A stretch of DNA of 64,000 bases from Corynespora cassiicola (Eukaryota > Ascomycota > Dothideomycetes > Pleosporales > Corynesporascaceae): positions 1,302,001-1,366,000 of the forward strand of contig JAEUWY010000020.1 of the NCBI GenBank assembly GCA_022059125.1, given 5' to 3'. The first letter of the stretch is position 1, and every line of letters begins with the position of its first letter. The position numbers were made by a program, and so were the translations under genes. This document shows positions 35,368 through 44,955 of this stretch, piece by piece. The notes beneath the pieces are model-generated. The model did no database searches and had not been told where the DNA came from. It was given only the letters and a program-made list of their open reading frames with translations.

Positions 35368-36367
35368 ATGAACCTTGGATCCATCAATCGCAAAGAAAAT
35401 CCGGGCAAACTGCCTGCGACCGAGCGGACACAGAATGAAGGAAAGAAGCCCGACAGTCTAGGGGATGCAAGAAAAGACAGTGCAATCATCACCATCCCCG
35501 CTACTTCAAAGCCTCTACCGGCACGCACGGCATCTACTCGCATCCAGGAACCAGTCCGCATACCCTCGCAGATGGATCGAGTCCCCTCTAAATCTCATCG
35601 CTCGAACCCAAACCCAATATCAGCAACAGGGGCTATCATTTCGGAGAAACCCGAGCGACCAGGCTTGCAGCGCCGCCGCACAACCGCTCAAACACGCTAC
35701 ATCGAGATGCTACTAGGCCTTGACAACGTACCTCCGCTTCACAATATCCTTGCATCCTTCTTTACGTGGATTCTTCTTGCAGGATACATCGTGTTTCCGG
35801 CGACGTTCAACAAGATCCAGAAGGATGATGGTCTCGACGAACAAGCGGATAGCTTCTGGAAAGAACGAGCACTGGCTAAAGTCCGAAATGTGCCTCTTTT
35901 GTACATCGCAGCTTTCGCGTGCGGTATCGGCGTACTGGGGTGCGTGTGGTTGTGGTGGAAGTGGAGGAAGAATTACGTTTGGGTGATCAACCGTATTTTC
36001 TTGCCTTCGCTGATGAATAGCATCGCCGGTTTGATATCGACTCTAGTAAATGTTTATTCTGCACAGGATGGTAGGTTGTCTCTATGATTGGTGTGCTCGC
36101 GATCTCCGATCACAAAGTAAAGTCGAAACGAAGCTAACTTGGCGTGAAGGAACCTATTCAGTTACGGCCCGAGCCACTATCATCGTAACCTCGGCATGTT
36201 CTGTCGTTGCTGCCGCCTTGTTTCTTATGTATAACACCATTATGTTGAACCTGGTGAAGCGAAGGCACGAAAGGGAAACTAGAGCTGTTGAACAAAATCA
36301 GAGTATGCTTGACTCGGACTTCCAAAATCGAAGGAAGGATGGAAACGGCTTGGATCAGACTGTGTAA
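35368..36367 (+). CDS. Predicted four-helix membrane protein, unknown function
   Basis: Two exons (35368-36070, 36150-36367) with a 79-base intron (GTAGGT, branch GCTAAC, AAG) give 306 residues. Residues 1-110 are polar, Ser/Pro/Lys-rich and probably disordered. Four hydrophobic segments follow: about 128-150 (NILASFFTWILLAGYIVFP), 176-198 (VPLLYIAAFACGIGVLGCVW), 206-230 and 240-265 (ATIIVTSACSVVAAALFLMY), then a charged cytosolic tail. The paired layout suggests a small integral membrane protein. I recognise no family with certainty; similar proteins of unknown function are frequent in Pezizomycotina. The start ATG at 35368 follows a CAATC leader; an earlier non-ATG extension was not used. 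Confidence 0.7.
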
Positions 36368-36656
36368 CAAATCCTCTATCGAAATTTCATTCTTTGAGGC
36401 ACGTGTTTGTTTGTTGGACAATGCTGCTCTTTGCCAGCAGTCTTTGTCCGAGGTAGTTCATTATTTGCTATCCACGATACTTATTCCAACCCAATCTTTC
36501 GAATCGCTAATTATAGATGGATCATAATATTCTTTGAGCTTATCAGACAAAGAGCTGTCTATATACCCCGATTCTATTAAACTCTCGCAACGATAAAACT
36601 AATCCTGAAGCCCCCTGCTGTCCGTATCTATTTTCAAATCCCAGACCACTACCAAC

Positions 36657-38123
36657 ATGAGTCACTCCGGCTTAGCTTTGGGCCTTCTGCAGCACGATGT
36701 TTTGATTGCCACTGGGCTTTATCTTTTGGGGCCTTTGCAAGCAAGTTGGGTTCCTGTTCCTACTTTCACTCTACCAAAGACTATTACGACCGTCATTTCT
36801 AACACGACTGAAGAAATCCACACATCAATTTTTGAGTGTGCAGATATCCTGACGTCTGTCCTTTCTGGTGTTATCGGCTCGGAACAGGACGAAATTGAAG
36901 CTAGCCTATCTCTTAGTGCGCCATATGTTACACCGCAACTACACTGGACCCTAGGCCTTACCACAAAAACGAGGAGTCTACAGAATGTCACAAAATACAC
37001 ATCATCTCTATACGAATTTTTCGTTACAACTTCAATCAAAGTATATGGGTTACATACAGTTTTGTTTTGGCAGCGTCTGAGAAAGGCCCTCGACAATATT
37101 TTGGAAAATCTCAAAGAACAAAAAACTTTGCTTCAGCGAAATACGAGAAGCTTTATCCAAAGCTTTTTGCAAGAACTCAAAATACATATAGAGTTCCTGA
37201 AATATTCTGTCTTAAGAGCTTGGCATAGCGTCTATCTTCACGTTTTCGCTACCACCAAATCAATCTCGGACTATGTCAATAAGCCTATACTGAACGATGA
37301 TAGAAAACAGAAACTCTATGTTATAGCCACCTACCTGGCGATAGTCGCAGTAGCCTGGACTTTAGGTTACCCCGAAATCAAGATCGTTCATTTCATTTTC
37401 CGTTGTTACATGGCCTTTCGAAGACTTAACGCTTCTAAAAGGATCAAGGGAGCTACTTTTCGCACTATTCTGTGGGCGCGCTTTGCAATGATACTCGAAT
37501 CGTTCCTCCCTTTTTGGATTTGGACCCAGTTAGAATATGTATTCCACGCTTCGGTCCCGATTGAGCGTGAGCCGCCAGAATTTGCTATCGACAACGAAGT
37601 GGAAGAGACCCAAGAAGAGTTTAATACGAATGAAGATAATAATATCGAAGAGGAAAAAATGATACACCCATCCACAGTCGATGATAAGTCAACCTCTCTC
37701 TCTAGAAAGGAAAGCCTTGGGAGTGATCGCGAGCAGCAGGTTACAGCAAATGCAAATCAGACTAAAGAATACGGCCAGACTCCCAATAAAAACGGAAAAT
37801 TCGAGACATTTTCATATGAATCAGGAGAAGTAACGAAAGAATCAGCAATTAAGGTTCGACACTGGAAAGAACTGTACGATAAAAAGGAGTTTGAATTAAG
37901 GGCTAAGATCGGCGAAGCAAAGGATTTGGCCACTCAGCTTGAAGATAGCAGCACCAATCTCGAAAAGGCAAAGGACAGTATTGAAGCCCTACAGAATTTT
38001 GTTCTCACCCAAGAAGAAGTTCATAACGAGAAGGTTGACGAAGCGATGGTAGCTCTCGAGTCCGCAAACAGCCGTATCAATAATCTCGAGAGACAACTTC
38101 TGACGCAAGAAAGTAGGCGCTAG
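36657..38123 (+). CDS. Membrane protein with C-terminal coiled coil, unknown
   Basis: A single exon of 488 residues. An N-terminal hydrophobic stretch (about 14-34, DVLIATGLYLLGPLQASW) may be a signal anchor. The middle has further hydrophobic segments near 222-242 (YVIATYLAIVAVAWTLGYP) and 268-290 (RFAMILESFLPFWIWTQL). Residues about 305-390 are acidic and Asn/Ser-rich; about 395-488 form a heptad-rich coiled coil (KDLATQLEDSSTNLEKAKDS). I recognise no family. Codon use is visibly more AT-rich than in the right-hand genes. It lies between the four-helix membrane protein and an AT-rich island; all genes of this block are on the plus strand. It is probably a species- or genus-restricted gene. 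Confidence 0.65.
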   Translation: MSHSGLALGLLQHDVLIATGLYLLGPLQASWVPVPTFTLPKTITTVISNTTEEIHTSIFECADILTSVLSGVIGSEQDEIEASLSLSAPYVTPQLHWTLGLTTKTRSLQNVTKYTSSLYEFFVTTSIKVYGLHTVLFWQRLRKALDNILENLKEQKTLLQRNTRSFIQSFLQELKIHIEFLKYSVLRAWHSVYLHVFATTKSISDYVNKPILNDDRKQKLYVIATYLAIVAVAWTLGYPEIKIVHFIFRCYMAFRRLNASKRIKGATFRTILWARFAMILESFLPFWIWTQLEYVFHASVPIEREPPEFAIDNEVEETQEEFNTNEDNNIEEEKMIHPSTVDDKSTSLSRKESLGSDREQQVTANANQTKEYGQTPNKNGKFETFSYESGEVTKESAIKVRHWKELYDKKEFELRAKIGEAKDLATQLEDSSTNLEKAKDSIEALQNFVLTQEEVHNEKVDEAMVALESANSRINNLERQLLTQESRR

Positions 38124-38640
38124 TCAGTTGATCTGCTGACAAGAAGCTTGGAGGGATTGTTAGAAGACGATGAAATTAGGAGGCTGATTTTAATAAGAAA
38201 GGCCTCTGATACGTATAGTTAGTCGCAAAATAGATAAATGTTTACTAAAAGTAATTTTTTTTATATTTTATTACTAATTTTTACAGTATAGTGAACATAG
38301 TATAAGAACTTCTATTATATTCTGTTTGAGTTTATTTGTACTTTAAAAACACCGCAAGTTACTTAAATAGTTTAATTCTATTCTGCATTCTAGATACACA
38401 ATATAAAAAGTTTTAATATTTTCTAATAAGCATAAAAATAACTTAGTAAAGAAATTTAAAAATATTTCGCACGCTTTATACTAAAACTTTATATTTAAAA
38501 GTGTTTTTACTACAATGTACAGCTTAGAGAGTTCTTTAAAACACGTCGGACAAACACAACAGACCTCTAGTTAGAATTTCTAGTATAATCTGAGAACAAT
38601 ATACAAAATCTACACAGAACTATAAAGCTATAAATATCCG
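38124..38640. other. AT-rich island
   Basis: About 0.5 kb dominated by A and T, especially 38210-38520 (T-runs, TATATTTTATTAC and similar), clearly unlike the rest of the window. TpA steps are abundant and GC dinucleotides rare, the look of DNA mutated by repeat-induced point mutation (RIP) or of a decayed repeat. No open frame is supported. Confidence 0.7.
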
Positions 38641-38721
38641 ATGCGGCATTACAACCTTTCGGAAGTCTGTTTAAGTTTATTAAGACTAAAAACTATAAGT
38701 AGTTTTTTTAAGAGCTCGAAA

Positions 38722-39366
38722 ATGGTCGAAGTGATCAAAGATAGTTGGCACATTGTTGTGGAAACCTCTCAAAGGTACCAAATCAAAGACACAGTTTCTT
38801 GGACGTGGCCGGAGGAAGAGCACCATTTCGACGTGCGGTTCGAGCTGAAACAAATAGAAAAGCGACCTACTATGACAGACTTGAAACTTCACGTGTTCAA
38901 GACGCCAAATAATCACGGTATCAAGCACCTACGAACATGGTTTGAATATGGGGGATGCATTGTACACCAAGGCCTTCCACAAGATGATCGATTTCCTGCA
39001 TGGTTGTATCTAAATTTGGAAACGAATCCAGATGCAACTTCATTAGAAGTTCATCACCCATGGACATATGCTGGTGGGTTTCTAGCTAAGAAACCTGCAA
39101 GTATGTGCCGTGAATTTCCCGCTGCACCAAACGTCGCCGTATTTAAGAGCATAGATTTCAAGAAAGCAGACGGCACAGAATTTGTATTAGATGAAACAGA
39201 CAAGCCAGAAGAAAGACTGATGGCTATACCGGACTTAAAAGCATCTAGATTGAAAGGAGTCACAGATACTGTCGTTTACAAAGTCGCTGGCAGCTGGGGG
39301 GAGGCCTCATCTCGAGAAGCACAAGCAATGTGGCACTGTCCCGATGTCATAATCGATCCAAATTAG
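38722..39366 (+). CDS. Unknown protein, 214 residues
   Basis: A single exon from the ATG at 38722; an upstream in-frame ATG at 38641 would add 27 residues encoded by AT-rich sequence, and I prefer the second because composition becomes gene-like there. The protein is soluble, rich in Trp, His and charged residues, with alternating strand-like segments (DSWHIVVETSQRYQIKDTVS, HHFDVRFELKQIEKRP, AWLYLNLETNP), suggesting a beta-rich fold. No signal peptide, membrane segment or family motif is visible. It is flanked by the AT-rich island and the broken coiled-coil gene. Confidence 0.5.
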   Translation: MVEVIKDSWHIVVETSQRYQIKDTVSWTWPEEEHHFDVRFELKQIEKRPTMTDLKLHVFKTPNNHGIKHLRTWFEYGGCIVHQGLPQDDRFPAWLYLNLETNPDATSLEVHHPWTYAGGFLAKKPASMCREFPAAPNVAVFKSIDFKKADGTEFVLDETDKPEERLMAIPDLKASRLKGVTDTVVYKVAGSWGEASSREAQAMWHCPDVIIDPN

Positions 39367-39666
39367 CCCTTTCCAATATGAAAGAAAGTGGCTAGGTTTG
39401 TTACCGAGCTCGAGATGCAAATAGAGAAGTCCTGCTTGCACTTGATTGGAGCTTTAAAGAATGTCGGTTTCATTACAAGTTTTGCCTCTAATTTTAATTC
39501 ACTAGTTATGTTTCTAAATTCACGCGGAATTATTCACTCCACGGAGCTGGTTGACGAAATCACGTGATATACAATCTCAACCATTAGAGGCACCGTACTC
39601 TGCCTACGAAAACTGTTCCAGTTCCTCCATCGTCCACGAACAAACAAGCATATACTAACCGCTAGA
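39367..39666. other. Spacer before broken coiled-coil gene
   Basis: Three hundred bases, no gene. CACGTG at 39561-39566 lies about 100 bases before the start of the broken gene. Confidence 0.45.
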
Positions 39667-41187
39667 ATGAAACCAGTTGATCATCGTAAAGTGGATAATG
39701 ACCAGGGAGAAAGACTGGAGCAAGCCCAAGATATCCCAAATGCCCATGAAGCTACTCTTGTGTCCTTCGCGGATCACTGTATATCTAGAGCTAAGATATG
39801 ATTTAAACTCCATGAAAAGGCTGCTCAATTATTCGATGAATTGTTCCAGCTCAAACTATGTCGCAAACGGGAAATCAATGAACAAATCATGAGGTGTGTA
39901 ACACTTTTAGTATCGGTATCGCGTTGAGATCGTCGGAGGTAGAGACAGCCGGCACTGTTCCTCTGTCGAGTCACTATTAGTAGAAAAGGTCTCTAGAGTT
40001 ATTATCGATAGACGCAAACAGAACGTCTGCAATTTCATGTATACTCAAAATCTTGGCTTATGTTTTTTTATCATACAGGGCCGAGAATGAGCGTGAGCGA
40101 TACCTGGTCATCGATGAATTTGCCAGCAGGGAGTCGAAGGGGGCCGGATTATCTATGCATTTCGACGATGATCAAGCTCAACGAATCTAGCAGGCGATCA
40201 GTAGTAAACAAGAAGAATTGCAGCTTGCTTATGAAAGCCAAAAAGAGCAGGATGCTAAGATACAAGAGTTTCAAAAGAAAATGGAGTCTTGTAAGGCCAC
40301 GATTAAGTTTTGGAGACAAATGATTGTGAGAAAAAGTGATGGTCATGACGAAAAGAATCCAGCTGCTAAACAAGGGACAATTGGAATTGAAGGCCAGATC
40401 AAACCCAGCGACGACACGCGCGAATCTCAGGGGGAAAAAACACCGAACTTGAATATCGACTCACAAAGCGCAAATTCGAGTGCAACGAGCTTGAGATAAA
40501 GCTGGAACTCGTAGCATCTGCTCTCGATAATCAGGATAATCTGGTGGCTAGCGTAAAGAACCAAGTAAATTGCTGTCTCTTTGACGTCAAGGAGTATAGA
40601 TTTGCTATGATTCGCACTTCCAAAGATAATTCCAGCTACAAGCCAAGTTTTCGGGACTCAGAGAAGCTGAAGAAGCCCAAAGTCGGCATATTGCGCGGAT
40701 GACCGAGAACCACACCAAGGAAATCAAGAGACTACTGGCTGATTTAGATGCCCTCAGAATCGAGCGTGATGGATCCGTGATGGAACTGGAATCGACAAAG
40801 AAGTTGATAATTACACTGGAGAATATATTCAACATTATAAAGACCAAAGACAAAGAGATCCAGAATCTCGAAAAAGTGCTCGCATTGTTGAGTGAAAAAG
40901 CCGAGCAAAAGCCGCAACAATTAGACCCTACCGCAAGTGACCAGAACGACAAAATACAACAGAATTTGAGGCTTCAAGCCGAGCTCCAGAAAACAAAAAA
41001 ACCATTTGAAGTCACGGAGTTTGGGGTTGAGTGCTACCAGGTAAGAATTGCGGCACCATCAGATCGAATCGAAAACGACATTCCTCGTCAATCTGGACCG
41101 GTTAACTAGTTGTACCACTGAGATCAAGAAATAATGCGATAAGAGACTCCATTTATATCAGAAGAACGAGACTTTAAAAGCTCAGAT
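39667..41187 (+). pseudogene. Broken multi-exon coiled-coil gene
   Basis: A chain of coding-like segments reads as one coiled-coil protein: 39667-39893, 40079-40564, 40636-41040 and 41162-41187, with GT-AG introns that keep phase (a short last exon near 41236-41260 is possible). Three lesions interrupt it: an in-frame TGA at 39799-39801, an in-frame TAG at 40188-40190, and a frameshift in the G/A run at 40431-40440, after which the helical pattern continues in another frame (TELEYRLTKRKFECNELEIK). Both stops are one C-to-T change away from Arg (CGA) or Gln (CAG). On each side the sequence keeps heptads (KLHEKAAQLFDELFQLKL; QEELQLAYESQKEQDAKIQE; HTKEIKRLLADLDALR). No family is recognised. An alternative is an unrecognised intron that removes a stop, which I could not construct with GT-AG ends. 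Confidence 0.6.
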
Positions 41188-41974
41188 GTAAGTAGATCTA
41201 ATTACCTGTGGTAGCAATTCCTGACTGGCGAACAGGGGCTGGGCCATCTAGATTCCTGAGGCAATATTATAGGTCGGAATTCAGGACAGAGAGAATCGAT
41301 TTCTGTTTAGAGACAGGTATCATAGGTAGGTTCTGTATCATTATACAGGAGGATAGGCAGATATTGCATTCTGTGCCCATGTGTCTCTGTCAAGACTATT
41401 ATCGCATCTGAGCATTAATGGATTAACCTAGAATTGCTGGGGTATTGAGTTGGTCATGATCGGATTTTCTAGTAATCTCCTCTCAAGGGAGGAACCACGC
41501 CACAAATCAAGTACATAACTGAGTGGGTCGCTGCGGGGAAGTTCTGGGTCGACCACGTTTCAAGGATTGGAGTTTCTTGGCTGGGTGGTTACTCATTCCA
41601 CAATATAGCAGAGAAGTGGTTACTTTCACTCACTCATTTAATTACACCGCCTAATCTATAAAAAATAGTGGGTGTGAGCAGAGATACGATAGCAAATTGA
41701 TCAAAACAGACTAAATTTGAAATGGAACGCCTCTGTTCCACGTGACCTTGGCGGGATTATTGTTGACTCTCTCACTGACAAGCTTTTTCACCCCAACACC
41801 TACCGCTAAAAATTCACAGAGCTCCGAAGCTACTGTGATGCCTGCGCCTAATACTGCACGGAAACTATCATCTCAATTTCAAACCCTTCCACATTACCTC
41901 ATCGTGCGAAACGCGGCAGAGTCGCGCGATCTTCCCTCCATACTTCAATCCCATCCTATCGAGTCATATTCGAC
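41188..41974. other. Spacer with a short gene-like fragment
   Basis: About 790 bases. A short open stretch, 41475-41661, reads TPQIKYITEWVAAGKFWVDH and ends in a stop; it faintly resembles the linker found before ankyrin repeats in fungal NACHT proteins, too short to call. CACGTG occurs at 41739-41744. No full gene is supported. Confidence 0.4.
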
Positions 41975-43704
41975 ATGTTCACATTCAGTGAAGCCTTCGC
42001 TGTCTTCAAAGTCGGATTTGCGTGTTGCCTCGCTTCCATTTATCAGGTCGAGCAGATGCTTGTCGCCAACCACGCCAATATGGTTATGTCCGCGCTCGAC
42101 CCCACCAGCAAGGTCGATCACAGCTGGGATGACAAAGATCTCATTTCAGAACTAATACCCGAGCTTCAAATCGCCAAAAGGATTTTGTCGGTAGCTCATC
42201 CTGTGGCAGAAACCGCTACTCTCGACGAGAAGTTTACGACTGAGAACGACATTACCGAGTGCGAGAAACCGCTGCCAATCCATCAAGAGTCTACATGCTT
42301 TGCCTTCTCCAAGAAGAAAGATCATGATACAAAGCTTCAGGCTCTAATCGATGAACATGAGGTTTTTCGCACTTCACAACAAGAGCTCCTCCGCACCGCT
42401 CAAACCGTCACTCGGCGCGCTATTCTTGAGCGTGATGCTGAGAAATCTTGTGGCGAGGAATTCGGAATATCTTATGAAGAGCTACGAAAAACTCAAGTCC
42501 ATTCAGAGATGGAACTGAAGTCCGAATTCGAACGGCTTCAAAAAGACAAGAACCATCTGAGCACCAGGATCAAGGACCTCGAGAGTCAGCTCCAGGCTGC
42601 TCAAAAGGTTGATGACGACGCTCGCAACGAAATCGCACACCTCCAAGATGTCGTCATCGCTGCCGATAGCAAGCTTGTCGATGCGGATACTGAGATTTCT
42701 GGTCTCATGTCCAATCTTGACGACACAAACCAGACTTTTGCTCGCATCATGAACCAAGTCTTCTCCCTAGAATCCCGACTTCAAATTGCAAACGATGCCG
42801 CCTCTGCCGCCCGTCGCAATGTCTTCCATATGAAGAACAAAGTCGCCACAGTAAACAGCAAGATTTCTGTAGCTGAAAAGAAGATCGAATCGCTCCAGCA
42901 AGATTTGAATACCGCAAACCAGTCATCCTCTAATACGGCTAGGTTGTTGGCCGAGATTACCAAAGACCACTCTTCTCTGAAGCAAGCCTTCTCTGACGCC
43001 AACTACGATGGTATCCTCACCAAACATGCTCTCGGAAATGCGAATGACGAGATCGCTTCCCTGAAGCAAGAAATTGCCGCCTCCAAGAATGATAAACTCG
43101 CCAAAGATAGCTCGCCCCCTTCTGCCACTGTCTACGACCATACCGCGTCGACCAAGAGCGGCCTCGCCACAGAATTCGAGCACGAATCTTCGAAACAACG
43201 CGAACTCACGAACACGCAATCTGGACTCGCTGCTTTGAAGCAAGCACTCATGACCATCACCGACGAGGATCTTGACATGAAAGGTGAGCCCTCACCTACC
43301 ACAACCAAAATGCAAGACGCCGATATTAACACCCAACTCACCGCAGCCCAGCTCAACCTCGCCCTCACCGCTTCCAACCTTACCACGAACCATGGCCAGA
43401 TTGCTAACATAATGAGCGAACTCACCGCTACCAAAATTGAGGCCGCGATGCACAAGGAAATGGCAGCTGCTACAGAAAAGGACCACCAGGCCACAATACG
43501 CGAGCTCGAGGTCGCCAGAGCAGACCTATCCGCCAAAGAATCGATCCTCTCCGCCATGCACGACGTCCACGCGACAAACTTTGCAAATTACCAGAAACTC
43601 GTGGCTGACAAGAGCAGGGTCGAAGGCCACCTCGCCGCCCTGACCCGGAGCAACATGTCCTTAGCCCAGGACCTCGACGTGAGCTACTACCAGATCCGAC
43701 TTTC

Positions 43705-43746
<42 letters not shown>

Positions 43747-44131
43747 TTCACCGTCACCTTCGGAGAAGTCGTTTGCGTCGGGAGAGTGCGAGGGCCATCA
43801 GCAGTGCGCGGCGTGCGTCTACCATCTCCGGCGTAGCCTGCGCGTGTCTCGCGCTGGCGAGGCGGCGGCGCTCGAGATGGCGGATGCTGCCAATATGGAG
43901 CAGCTGCGGGCCTACTCGGCGCTACAGGATGCACAGTTGGGCGTGGGGCGGGCGTCGTTACCGTCTGCTACTCTTCCACTGGTTGAGTTGGAGGATTCGG
44001 GAGCGGAGAGCAAGAGTGAGAGTGAGGAGGAAGATGAGGGGGATGGTGACGATGATGACGGCTCAATCGACTTCATTCTCGAGCGATCACCGGGGCTGGA
44101 TAGCCATCCCATGTCACCTACGAGGACCTAG
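41975..44131 (+). CDS. Large coiled-coil protein with polyalanine tract and acidic tail
   Basis: A single exon of 718 residues from the ATG at 41975. A weakly hydrophobic N-terminus (about 8-32, AVFKVGFACCLASIYQVEQM) is followed by long heptad-rich helices from about 100 to 575, interrupted by a Ser/Thr/Pro-rich hinge near 375-440. A run of 13 alanines encoded by a pure GCG repeat (43709-43747) follows, then a Cys-containing segment (ECEGHQQCAACVYHLRRSLR) and an acidic tail (about 670-705, ESEEEDEGDGDDDDGS). The layout suggests a structural or tethering protein, not an enzyme. No family is recognised. GC content rises sharply toward the 3' end (from about 43600), so the two halves may differ in origin or constraint. 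An upstream exon cannot be excluded. Confidence 0.7.
43709..43747 (+). repeat. GCG trinucleotide microsatellite encoding polyalanine
   Basis: Twelve GCG codons and one GCT in frame encode thirteen alanines within the 718-residue coiled-coil protein. An uninterrupted GCG run is prone to length change. Confidence 0.9.
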
Positions 44132-44955
44132 ATGCATCATGTTGCATACTTACAGATGGCCATTTGTGGCTCTCACTCTTGGCCCCTCCACGCGTTCCTG
44201 CTTTGAACAGGCCAGTGGGTCCGGCATTGTGGTTTGGCTTTTTTTCTTTCGTTCTTTTACGTCATGGATCTGGAAGCAAGAGTTTCATTAGGGTGTTAGG
44301 TCTGGGAATCATCTTTTGTTTTTGTCTTCATAGTGAGATTGTAAAGGGTTTGCCCACCACGTTCCATGTCTTGACCGCTGTGATAACATGTGTTGCTGTT
44401 CGCCATGTCTTCCTGCTATCGAGGGATGGAGCTTAATGTCGAAACTTAACTATTGAAGCATTTTTCGCAATGTCATTGATCATTTTGCTTGGAAGGTTTA
44501 TTTGTGGTTGAGGTCTCAACATTTTTGCGTTGGGAGTTTATGTACTTCGAGACAACAGAGTGGCAAGTGAAAGGTTTCGTATACTACCCGGATGTAGATA
44601 GCGCAAGGGGTCCTGGTTATGGATGGAACGGGGCCTTGCCCTCGAACAAATCAGGGAAGAAAGCACAATAGCGGTATTCCACTCGATATCGACGGGCAGA
44701 AGATTCGATGGGCGCACTGAGAGCTGGTGTAAGAATGAGTATTAGGAATTTCAGGTCATAGAACGCGTCGACTCTCCATCATTCCTGCTGTAGACCACCA
44801 AAGCAAACTTCCCAGAGACCACATACAATATAGTCCCAATACGTGTACTATTAAAAAAAAAGCCTAAACCTTGGATATCGTAATTATATCATACATCACC
44901 TCCAATCGCCTCAATCTCTTTCGACTACCTCCTTCCATCCCCGCCATCTCCTTCA
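44132..44955. other. Intergenic stretch between convergent genes
   Basis: About 820 bases between the stop codons of the coiled-coil protein and of the Sip3-like gene. T-rich 3' untranslated-like sequence at 44236-44330 and an A-run at 44852-44861. Two short frames lack any recognisable motif. Confidence 0.5.

Noticed and set aside
40636..40698. A third in-frame stop (TAA near 40628) in the broken coiled-coil gene
   Set aside because: A 71-base GT-AG intron (40565-40635) removes it and keeps phase, so I do not count it as a lesion.
41742..42155. 137-codon frame overlapping the start of the 718-residue protein
   Set aside because: It starts with GTG, overlaps the better-supported frame and its composition becomes non-protein-like after 41970.
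43470..43934. 154-codon minus-strand frame with polyproline
   Set aside because: It is the reverse complement of the GCG repeat and its GC-rich surroundings in the 718-residue gene.
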